Shown: piece by piece, positions 13,174-24,000 of the stretch
Position numbering within the stretch: position 1 is the stretch's first letter
Layout of the letters: each line of letters begins with the position of its first letter
DNA from: Phoronis australis
Taxonomy: Eukaryota > Phoronida > Phoronidae
NCBI GenBank assembly: GCA_002633005.1
Contig: NMRA01000045.1
Span: forward strand, 293,456 to 357,455
Direction of reading: 5' to 3'
Length of the DNA: 64,000 nt
Made by a program: the position numbers and the translations under genes
The notes under the pieces: generated by a model
What the model saw: the letters and a program-made list of their open reading frames with translations, nothing else
Databases searched by the model: none
Told to the model about the DNA's origin: nothing

Positions 13174-14067
13174 GATGTCTGCAATAAAAATTATATTTCA
13201 GTTTTTAGTCTGTATAATGCATATTTACTAGTAATTACAAAGAATTACACACAGTTTTAATCAGAAAGAGGTAAAATTTCAAGACGCACAAGGGCAGCCT
13301 ACAACATGCTACAACAGGTTGTCGGGCCAGTGCTGTGCTAGAAGATACATCGATTCGATGCCAATGAGCAAGTAACTTAATTTTTACAAAGGGTCAGAGA
13401 CTGAGTTAGAAAGTGCCACCATCTCTACTCAGCAGTGGAGACAGTGGTATGTTATATCCCCTGGCGCAAACAGTGTAAAAAATGGCCAGTTGCAGATTTG
13501 GGCAACTGAACGAAGGCGGATTGCACGAAAAAAAGTTTGATTATATGGGAGTATTTGTTCGAGTTAGAAGGAATTAAAAACATCGACAGCCTCCTAAGGT
13601 GTTCCTTTTATAGCAACATGACTTTAATGGTTTAACCACTGTGAGGCATAATTCGCCGAAAAGCTTCCGGCGTATGAAGCTCCGTTTCTACTGCTAACTA
13701 AACAAGTAGACGGTGGCAGTGTCGGGACAGCTAGCTATATAAAGCCGTCAAAATATATTTATACAGCTTTGTACTAAGGCTAGGACTGAGTCTCTCAGTC
13801 GAAAGGTGGAATGAAACTTCAAATTTAGTAGCGTCAGGTTACATAAATGCTGAACTAACCCTTCAACAAAGATAAATCCAGACTCCAGGAAAGGTTTTCT
13901 TCCAATTTCTGTGTTGACCTACATACGGGCATTATCGTAAGGAAGTCTCGAATGCGACGAGTTTAAAGATGGCAGCCTCCACGAAGCGGTGAATGTTCGC
14001 ACGAATCTTCCACTAATTGTTATCAGAGAACGTTTCACTATTTGAAAACTGCCAGAATCGTACTTAC

Positions 14068-14244
14068 GTGTGTGGGCTCTGAAATAAAGTGTCTCTCTGC
14101 GGAATCTGTGTCGTAGTTCGGGATTCGTCCAGTCTTCGACTAATACTGTGAGCGTGTCTCTTACTCTTAGTTACTGCTGCCTGTTGTGTTGGACCATTTC
14201 AATTCCAGAAATATAATTGAGGTTTAGAGACAAAAGCCGATACG
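14068..14244. promoter_or_regulatory. Bidirectional promoter region, MYND gene / TFIP11 (copy A)
   Basis: Divergent start region. The minus-strand MYND gene has an inferred non-coding exon ending at the donor at 14067 (GTAAGT on the minus strand). The TFIP11 ATG on the plus strand is at 14245. The interval is thus at most about 180 bp and must hold both start sites. I see no TATA box. The same arrangement recurs in copy B at 17911-18078. Transcript ends are inferred, not seen. Confidence 0.55.
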
Positions 14245-14353
14245 ATGTCGTCTCCTGAAGTGGAAAGCTTTGAAGTTACAGAGGAAGATTTAGCCGATGA
14301 ATTTAATCCCAACAGAAAAAGGGCTCGAATGACAAAGAATAAGGCCACTTATG
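14245..14353 (+). CDS. TFIP11: TFIP11 first coding exon, copy A
   Basis: Encodes the N-terminus beginning [16 protein letters not shown] and containing the TFIP11 signature EFNPNR, then a donor at 14354 (gttagt). The protein is identical to the copy at 18079-18187. Both could splice in frame to the exon at 19623. It is either the allelic version of that exon placed upstream by an unmerged contig overlap (preferred) or an alternative first exon. Here the donor is followed only 11 bp later by the target-site duplication of a fold-back transposon. Confidence 0.8.
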
Positions 14354-14372
14354 GTTAGTTTGATGTTGAAAC

Positions 14373-15036
14373 CACAGGCGTCCTCAGCTTCTGATCGTCC
14401 CCAATACACTACATATAATATACATGGTATGACACTCCCGACTAGAAATTCCACGGGTGCTTCACTTCAGCCCTCCATAGCTAACATAACTCAATAAATT
14501 TACTCAAAACAAGGTTTAAACAAACCATTGGCAATTGTTCTTTCTTCCATTCACGGTGTCCTGTTCAGGCGACTTCATCAGAAATTCGCAGTCAAAGAAC
14601 AAAAATGTTCACAAAAAGCCCAATCACTTCCATCTTGGACGGCTCGAGGTCAAGGACGGTACGGAAATTGCCAGTTTGTCGCGTAAAGTCACGATGTCGA
14701 TAACGCCGTCCATCCATTATTCATCAGTAATTTACGTACCGTCCTTGACCTCGAGCCGTCCAAGATGGAAGTGTGTTTGGGTTTTTTGGGAACATTTTTG
14801 TTCTTTGACTGCGAATTTCTTACGAAGTCGCAGGAACAGGACACCGTGAATGGTATTGGAAGACAGAACAATTGCCATTGGTTTGTTGAAACCTTGTTTT
14901 GTGTAAATTTATTGAGTTTTATGTTAGCTATGGAGGGCTGAAGTGAAGCACCCGTGGAATTTCTAGTCGAGAGTGCCATACCTTGTAGTATTATATGTAG
15001 TGTATTGGGGACAATCAGAAGCTGAGGACGCCTGTG
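14373..15036. mobile_element. 664-bp fold-back (long inverted repeat) transposon
   Basis: Arms of about 290-300 bp (14373-14664 and 14735-15036) are near-perfect inverted copies around a spacer of about 70 bp. Termini are CACAGGCGTCC...GGACGCCTGTG. It is flanked by the 8-bp direct repeat GTTGAAAC at 14365-14372 and 15037-15044. Copy B has a single GTTGAAAC at 18199-18206 and no insert, which is a clean empty site. There is no coding capacity, so it would have been moved by a transposase in trans. An 8-bp target duplication fits hAT and a few other superfamilies. The superfamily is not proven. Confidence 0.93.
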
Positions 15037-15976
15037 GTTGAAACAACATTGAATTTATATTGTGTGGTTCTGCATTTAAGTCCTTTTGATTATCCAGAAG
15101 TGAAACATATGCTACTCTATGTGATGTCTCTGAGTAGATCTATGTGAATTATATTTGCTATCCAGTTTTAGCCAAGGCTGTCGTAGACCGCGTCAGCCAC
15201 CTTGCTATCCATTACCTCGTTGACCGAGTAACCTGCACCCGAGTTTCAGTCTACCAGTGAAATCTAAATCTTCATTTTTTATGAGCTCTATCAATTTAAC
15301 TCCCAGCAAACATTCAGATTTCAACAGTACAGTGCAACTTGGCTGTAGATGCTCGCTTAGTTCATGAAGTTGGATTGTGTGTTATTACTATTATTAGGTT
15401 GTTTGATAAAATGCATAATTACGATAATAAATACAGTACGTTTAAAAAATAATTATGTACTCTATCTGGATAACACCAAAAACTTAAAAACTTATTTCTG
15501 TGGTGGTCCATACGCAAATTAAAAAATCAAAGAAAATAAATGTTTGGAATAAATAATAAGTTATGAATAATTAAGTAGGAGGAATGAAACATGTGAAAGA
15601 AACTAGCTATAGGTGAGAATGAGCTGAAAAAACTGTAGGATGAAGTGACATGATAGATGACAGATAAAAAATATATGTATGCATTTACATATAGATATAG
15701 ATGTATAAATTAATTAAGTAAATTAATAAAACCAGGATTTATCACTTCTCTCAATAAGGCCAAATAGGTACTGTTTGATTTGTCATTTAAAAGTATTTAA
15801 ATCTGTAATGTCTCTCAGGTGGCCAGGAGTGAACTCCACAGAACTATGGTTGATTTCTAAAAAATTTTAGATCCATGTGTTTTAACACTTAGGTGAATAA
15901 AACTGTTATTGCTCCTTCTAGTTCTGTGAGAATGACGTGGTTATAATGATGAAAAGTGATCTAGGAGATAATTTGN

Positions 15977-17017
15977 CTGATGACCATCTTCACTTGAGCA
16001 CTCCGTCGCTTGACCAGTTACCCACTGGTCACACCATCTCTTATGACTAGCACTCCAATGTTTTGCTTTGCAAGTCTTACTGCAATACTCAGCCATTCCA
16101 CACATATCGCATGGAATAAACGACGTCGTCTTATTCTCCTTGGTGATAACTTCAGACTTAGCACAACTGGGGAATGAGCACATCACCGGGTAGTCCTGTT
16201 CCTTAGGGTGTTGCAAAATCAACAACTCTGGGGGATAATCGGAAAACGGATTACGTGGAGCTTCAAATTTCCGTGCTAAAGAATCTCCAATCTCCCGGAT
16301 GAGTTCCATAAAGTCCTTCTCAACCTGTGCCTTCGGTGATTCACTGTAATACCTTGTGTACTTTCTGGAGTATGCATCTTCAGAAAACTCCATCAGCCTA
16401 GTGGTCCATAAGAACTCTTGAGCAGGTCTGCCAAGTCGTTGAACCAAGGTCAAATAAATCTTCAGAATCTGATTGAACACATGTTTGAAGGTCAAAACAG
16501 AAACGTATTGAACATCGGTTTTCCTCAAAGAATTTATCAGAAAATCCCACTCAATAATACCCCTCTTCAGTACATCAGAAAGTTGTTCGTGTGTAGCCCC
16601 CATTACCATCTGACACAGCGTTATGATTCCACTGTGACGCACAACATGATTTTCGTGTTTCAACATTTTTATCAACAGAGGGAATACTGTTTTCTTCATT
16701 GCCCACATCCGTCGCAAAACAGGCATAATCCGAGTCATATTATGACAGAAAATTAAACAAGCCCAAAGTAAAACGGAATCAATTTCACTATCCGGCACAG
16801 TTTGGTCAATATTTTTCATAATGAGATCTAACACAGTAGCTGCTCCCATTTCACTCAAAGTGTGTTGATAAGCAAAAGTCATTGCTTTGTCATAAGTAGC
16901 TGTGGCATCTTCAAACGCTCGCCATTTCACCTTCAAAAGTGTGAAATCCTTATTAAGTAAATTTTGTAAAATGTCTTCAACCAACTCCTCTCTGCTCTGA
17001 CAACTTTGTGTTTCCAT
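15977..17017 (-). CDS. MYND zinc-finger protein, copy B (3' end cut by assembly join)
   Basis: Same product as 12085-13173. Start ATG is at 17017-17015, with the acceptor just before it (exon edge 17022). 347 codons are present. The last 15 codons are missing because the contig begins at the n, and any open frame continuing past 15976 is an artefact. Five residue changes are seen relative to copy A: K4Q, an Ala to Thr in DF(A/T)LL, a Ser to Ala in DK(S/A)MTF, and Val-Ile-Met to Ile-Ile-Thr in HSG(VIM/IIT)LC. All eight MYND ligands are kept. It is probably the other allele, not a second gene. Confidence 0.75.
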
Positions 17018-17910
17018 GATGTCTGCAATAAAAAATATATTTCAGTTTTTAGTCTATATAATGCATATTTACTAGTAATTACAAAGAATTACACACAATT
17101 TTAATCAGAAAGAGGTAAAATTTCAAGACGCACAAGGGCAGCCTACAACAGGTTGTCGGGCCAGGGCTGTGCTAGAAGATACATCGATTCGATGCCAATA
17201 AGCAAGTAACTCAATTTTCACAAAGGATCAGGGACTGAGTTAGATAGTGTCACCATCTCTACTCAGCAGTGGAGACATTGGTATGTTTTATCTCCTGGCG
17301 CAAGCCGTGTAAAAATGGCCACTTGCAGATTTGGGCAACTGAACGAAGGCGGATTGCACGAAAAAAGTTTGATTATATGGGAGTATATGTGTTCGAGTAA
17401 AAAGGAATTAAAGACATCTACAGCCTCCTAAGGTGTTCCTTTTATGTACAAAAGGTATTTATAGCAACGTGACTTTAATGGTTAAACCACTGTGAGGCAT
17501 AATTCGCCGAAAAGCTTCCGGCGTATGAAGCTCCGTTTCTACTGCAGTAAACAAGTAGAGTGTCGGGACAGCTAGCTGTATAAAGCCGTCAAAACATATT
17601 TATGCAGCTTTGTACTAAGGCTAGGACTGGATCTCTCAGTCGAAAGGTGGAATGAAACTTCAAATTTGGTAGCGTCAGGTTACATAAATGCTGAACTAAC
17701 CCTTCAACATAAACATAAATCCAGACTCCAGAAAAGGTTTTCTTCCAATTTCTGTGTTGACCTATATACGGGCATTATCGTAAGGAAGTCTCGAATGCGA
17801 CGAGTTTAAAGATGGCAGCCTCCACGAAGCGGTGAATGTTCGCACGAATCTTCCACTAATTGTTATGAGAGAACGTTTCACTATTTGAAAACTGCCAGAA
17901 TCGTACTTAC

Positions 17911-18078
17911 GTGTGTGGGTTCTGAAATAAAGTGACTCTCTGCGTAACCTGTGTCGTAGTTCGGGATTCGTCCAGTCTCCGACTTAATACTGTGAGCGTG
18001 TCTCTTGTGACTGCTGCCTGTGTTAGGCCGTTTTCAAATCCAGAAATATAATTGAGGTTAGAGACAAAAGCCGACACG
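17911..18078. promoter_or_regulatory. Bidirectional promoter region, copy B
   Basis: Counterpart of 14068-14244. The minus-strand donor GTAAGT is at 17910-17905 and the TFIP11 ATG is at 18079. Several small indels relative to copy A occur in the presumed untranslated parts, while the splice signals and coding parts are kept. Confidence 0.5.
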
Positions 18079-21000
18079 ATGTCGTCTCCTGAAGTGGAAA
18101 GCTTTGAAGTTACAGAGGAAGATTTAGCCGATGAATTTAATCCCAACAGAAAAAGGGCTCGAATGACAAAGAATAAGGCCACTTATGGTTAGTTTGATGT
18201 TGAAACAACATTGAATTTATATTGTGTAGTTCTGCATTTTAGTCCTTTTGATTATACAGAAGTGAAACATATGCTACTCTATGTGATGTCTCTGAGTAGG
18301 TCTATGTGAATTATATTTTCTATCCAGTTTTAGCCGAGGCTGTCGTAGACCGCGTCATTCGCCATGCTATCAATTACCTCGTTGACCGAGCAATCTTCTG
18401 CACCCGAGTTTCAGTCTACCAGTGAAATCTGAATCTTCATTTTTTATGAGCTCTATCATTTTAACTCCCCGGCAAACATTCAGATTTTAACAGTAGAGTG
18501 CAACTTGGCTGTAGTTGCCCGCTTGGTTCATGAAGTTGGATTGTGTGTTATTACTATTATCAGGTTGTTTGATAAAATACATAATTCCGATAATAAATAC
18601 AGTAGCTTACGTTTAAAAAATAATTATGTACACTATCGGGATAACACCAAAAACTTGAAAACTTATTTCTGTGGTGGTCCATATGCAAATTAAAAAATCA
18701 AAGAAAATAAATGTTTGGAATAAGAAACATGTGGAAGAAAATAACTATAGGTGAAAATGAGCTGAAAAAACTGTAGGATGAAGTGACATGATAGATGACA
18801 GATAAAAAATATATGTATGCATTTACATATAGATATAGATATATAAATTAATTAAATAAATTAATAAAATCAGGATTTAGCACTTCTCTCAATAAGGCCA
18901 AATAGGTACTGTTTGATTTGTCATTTAAAAGTATTTAAATCTGTAATGTCTCTCAGGTGGCCAGGAAGTGAATTCCACAGAACTATGGTTGATTTTAAAA
19001 ATTTTTTAGATCCATGTGTTTTAACTCTTTGGTGAATAAAACTGTTATTGCTCCTTTTAGTACTGTGAGAATGACGTGGTTTAAATGCTGAAAAGTGATC
19101 AAGGAGATAATTTGGGCGTTGACTTGTATAATTTTTTTATTAAGATGGAGCTTGAGTTTGTTGAACTCGATTTTCAATATTTAGCCACACAAGAGATTGG
19201 AAGTGATCAAAACTAATGTGAGTATGAGGGTGTAAACTAAGTACAAATCTAATTAATTTCTTTTGAAACATGTGGAGCTTTTTGCAAAGACAACTATTTA
19301 AACTGGAAAACCAGCTTGAACAAGTGTAATTAAACATTGGGATAATTATTAATGAATTGCTTGGAGTTTAGTCTGCAATTGCATTTTTTATAATAGACTT
19401 GACTGTCTCCTCAAAACAGAGCTTTTTATCCATTTGGAGACCAAGATAATTTAAAGATGAACATGAAGTGATAACACTACCATTACAAGTTACATTAAAA
19501 TCAACAGTTTATTTTTACTAAAAATAATTGACTGAGTTTTACCAATTACATGAAGGGCTAGTGTGTGATCTGGAGCGCATCAATGTTTCATTATGATGAT
19601 GTGAATTTGACAATTTTAACAGGCATATGGGCAGATCGTGATTCTGATGATGAAAGGCCAAGTTTTGGCGGTAAAAAGAGTTCAGCAACAGATTACACCA
19701 GTGCGATTGGCTTCGTTAGTGGCGGGTTTAAGAAAACAGCAAAGGAAGAACAAGAAGATGCTGAGAAAGATAGTGTATGTAGCAATGATCTGAGAGGCTC
19801 TTCTATAGCAGGGGTGGGGTTAGTTTAGTGGTAGAGACGTGCGGCAAACTGGGGTGGGTATATTGCCCTCTCAGATATTGTCTCGGGTAGTTTTTTCATC
19901 TTTTGGTATTGTCTGGGGACAGATTTCCCGCAGTGTCTCAGGTCCGGCATTGGTTTGGATTTTGAATGTGTGGTGGTGCCCTTACCCTTTGTATGGAAGA
20001 GAACTGCCGGAGTAAGAAAGAGAACCCCCGGAGCAAGACGCTGCAATGGAAATAAGAATAATCAATTGGAGGCATTGTATTATAGAATACATTGAACTTA
20101 ACGCAACCAAGTATGGGATAGAAAATTATGGCCCAGTTAAAACTTCTCTTGTGTTTATCAAGAAAATATTTGCTTTTTTACTATAACTGATACGAGATGA
20201 AGTATAGGAAAGTTTCTATCTGTGCCACTGCTAGGTTGAATGTTATTTACTAAATTCTGGAAAACTTGGACAGATGTGCAAAATGTCCTTGAAAACTCTT
20301 CATTATAGTCAAGTTGTATTGTCTAAACATGTTTTCATGATTATTTGTTTTTGAAAAATTAACTGGATCATTTCACATGTGCGCTGCTTGTTTTAGGATT
20401 CGGATGGAGAGTTTGACCGTGCACGAATTCCAGTTGGCTTTGGCAAGCACAAGGGAAAGCCTCAGAAGTTTGGGGGTAACATGGGCTCCAAACAGTTTGC
20501 TGGCGAAACGTAAGTATTTGTTTGCATACATTAGTTGTGTATAGAACAAGTGAATGATTATGATGACAGTGTCAGTGCTAAGATATTTTGAAAGTAAGAG
20601 AAAGAATGAAAACTGCAAATCTTGTAGACAACACAAATATTTAAATGTCTTAAATAAATTTTAATTTCATTGGTGCTTTATTTTTGTCGCTATGAAGGAC
20701 ATTGAATTCAGTGTTACTGGTCGTAAGGGTCTTAATATGCCAGCAGCTCCTGCTAATGTACAGTCTGAGATGAATGTCAGTTTGAATATTTTATTTTATT
20801 TTTTATTATTGTGATATTTAAAATGAGGGTGGCCTCTTCAGTGATAGCACTGCTTTCTAACATGATATTCTGAAGAGATTGTTTACTCACACTCCTTCAA
20901 TGTTCTCATTGCTTATGTGAAGGAGGAAGTGGTTTTACAATATTTTCAGAAGGATAATTTAGCCAATATTCGTTCCCAATTTGTTCCGTAATTTCACACA

Positions 21001-24000
21001 AAAATATTTATTTATAATGATTTATTATTTCAATAACTCAACCAAATTTTATTTCTTAACATCATAATCACAGTAGAAAGCAAGATCATGAGAGACTTAA
21101 AATTCTCAAACTTTATTTTGTTAGCTATTTGTGCTAAACAAGCGAAGAACTGCGTGCTCTTTTTGACAAAATCTGATCTTGTAATATTTTCAGAATCGGT
21201 CACTGGGAAAAACACACCAGAGGGATAGGACAGAAGCTGTTGTCTAAGGTTTGCTGTTTGTGGAATTATTGGCTCAATATTACTCTATCAATTTTTGCCT
21301 CCCCCAATTTGCAGTGGAAATTTTGCACTCGTGGAATATTTTTTTGCAATTATTGTGGTATTCATATACACATTATCCGGAAATCTCACTTAGCATTCCT
21401 ATTTGAAGCCTTTGTTTATTGTTTTTATATTAACGTTTTCATTGCCAAGTTTTTTAGATCTGAATTTCCCAGTGAAAATTGAATTTTGAGAAAATTGGGC
21501 ACAATTATCAACACGTATCAACAGTCAAATTGTAAAAGTGGAAATGGGTTTTGGTTGAAGTGTTTGCCTCATTTGACATTCCGGATTAGAATTGTTTTAA
21601 ATTTAGTTAAGTCGATGGACAATCTAATGAAGTCATTGCTTCAGTCACAGTTTGGCAGGAGAGGGATCAACAGAAACGTCTTCAATATAATAGGGAAACA
21701 ACTCGAAAAAATATTTTTGTTCGTGACTTTGTAAAGCTTGATGATGGTCTGGCAATGTTTTAAGCTGTAGTTATATGTGGTGAAATTTAGGATTAACTAG
21801 GGCTTGAACAGGCAAATCGGCGAAAAAGGTGTTTAGCAATGAAAAAGTTAAATTGATGTTTTTTTGATTAAACGTGAGAAATGCCTGCTTGTTATCGATG
21901 ATGTTGTGTCTGCCATCTTGCTATTTTTTTTTAATCATGAAACCATTCACAATATAATGACAGTCACCATATTTTCTAGATGGGTCACGTGGCTGGTAAA
22001 GGTCTTGGTAAGACACTGCAAGGTATCCAGACACCTGTGGAGGCGGTCAAGCGTAAAGGCAAGGCTACCCTTGGCTACTACGGCACTGGAAGTGAGCGTT
22101 CGGAGCGCTCTCTGCAGGACTTTCCTGTTGTCGACTCGGAGGAGGAGGAAGATAAGGAATTTCAGGATCAGCTGCACCAGTGGAAGAGTAAACCAGGGGT
22201 AGGTGTGGCCAAGAAGGGTTATTGACGGGTACAACCATAACTAGAATTAGTATCAGCTCCTCTTGTAGATTAATAAACCTGAGGTAGGTGTGGCCAAGGG
22301 CGGGCTATTGAAAGAGATGACTGTAATTAGAATTAGTGTTAGCTCCACTGATAGAAGAATAAACCTGATGTAGGTGTGGCCAAGGAAGGTTTGTTGACAG
22401 GGATGACCATAACTAGAATTAGTATCAGCTCCACTTGTAGATGAATAAATCTGAGGTAGGTGTGGCCAAGGGAGGGCTATTGACAGGGATGATGGTAATT
22501 AGAATTATTATCAGCACCACTTGTAGAAGAGTAAACTTGGGGTAGGTGTGGTCAAGAGAGGGTTATTGACAGGGTAGACCATTTCTATAATTAATATAAG
22601 CCCCAATTACGTCACTGAGTAAGCCCATTTTTGCACTAAAATTGCCTCAGATAACCACACTGTCAGAATCTGTTGAATTAATTGTTGTATCCATAAGTAC
22701 GAAAAAATGGCTTCTATTTTGGCCACAAAATGACACGTCGGGTAGAAGCACAAGTAGTGTAATCAACCATGTTGTGTTGCTGTTGTACGCTGAAGACTTG
22801 TCTTCTACAGTTAGTGTAATAATCATTGTACACTCAGCTGACTTGAGAAAACAGGGTCTCAAAATGTTACGGTAATACCATTAGGTACAACAAGAACAGA
22901 TCCCCAGCGATATGGCCAGTATTACCCACAATTGTATGTCTGTCAGATAGTTTGATGATTGAAACTGGGAAGNACCATAACTAGAATTAGTATCAGCTCC
23001 TCTTGTAGATGAATAAACCTGAGGTAGGTGTGGCCAAGGGCGGGCTATTGACAGAGATGACTGTAATTAGAATTAGTGTTAGCTCCACTGATAGAAGAGT
23101 AAACCTGAGGTAGGTGTGGCCAAGGAAGGTTTGTTGACAGGGATGACCATAACTAGAATTAGTATCAGCTCCTCTTGTAGATGAATAAACCTGAGGTAGG
23201 TGTGGCCAAGGGCGGGCTATTGACAGAGATGACTGTAATTAGAATTAGTGTTAGCTCCACTGATAGAAGAGTAAACCTGAGGTAGGTGTGGCCAAGGAAG
23301 GTTTGTTGACAGGGATGACCATAACTAGAATTAGTATCAGCTCCACTTGTAGATGAATAAATCTGAGGTAGGTGTGGCCAAGGGAGGGCTATTGACAGGG
23401 ATGACGGTAATTAGAATTATTATCAGCACCACTTGTAGAAGAGTAAACTTGGGGTAGGTGTGGACAAGAGAGGGTTATTGACAGGGATGACCATTTCTGT
23501 AATTAATATAAGCCCCAATAACGTCACTGAGTAAGCCCATTTTTGCACTAAAATTGCCTCAGATAACCACACTGTCAGAATCTGTTGAATTAATTGTTGT
23601 ATCCATAAGTATGAAAAAATGGCTTCTATTTTGGCCACAAAATGACACGTCAGGTAGAAGCACAAGTAATGTAATCAACCATGTTGTGTCGCTGTTGTAC
23701 GCTGAAGACTTGTCTTCTACAGTTAGTGTAATAATCATTGTACACTCAGCTGACTTGAGAAAACAGGGTCTCAAAATGTTACGGTAATACCATTAGGTAC
23801 AACAAGAACAGATCCCCAGAGATATGACCAGTATTACCCACAATTGTATGTCTGTCAGATAGTTTGATGATTGAAACTGGGAAGAGTCACTTTTGAGAAC
23901 CAGTTTAATGTTAATTATTCAGTGGAGAAGACTTGTTCTCAAAATGCAGTACCTGTGTACATGACTTACTACCACAAAAGCTGTATTAATCGTTTTGTCA

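Larger units (their letters stand above)
12133..19114. repeat. Direct duplication of MYND gene plus TFIP11 exon 1, joined at n (15976)
   Basis: Copy A is 12133-15975 and copy B is 15977-19114. The single n at 15976 falls exactly at the junction. Copy A ends, and copy B starts, at the same points where the other copy continues into unique sequence. Apart from a 664-bp insertion in copy A (14373-15036), differences are scattered substitutions and small indels. The TFIP11 first-exon protein is identical and the MYND protein differs at five residues. This is best explained as two overlapping allelic contig ends left unmerged. A true recent tandem duplication is the alternative. Confidence 0.85.

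Noticed and set aside
15941-15976. C-terminal extension of MYND copy B past the n
   Set aside because: It reads through an assembly join into unrelated sequence; the real end is lost at the contig boundary.
22642-23787. Paired ORFs of 71-77 codons on both strands (22642-22875 and 23554-23787)
   Set aside because: The same intronic sequence present twice because of the duplication at 22973; both strands are open, with no domain and no splice support.
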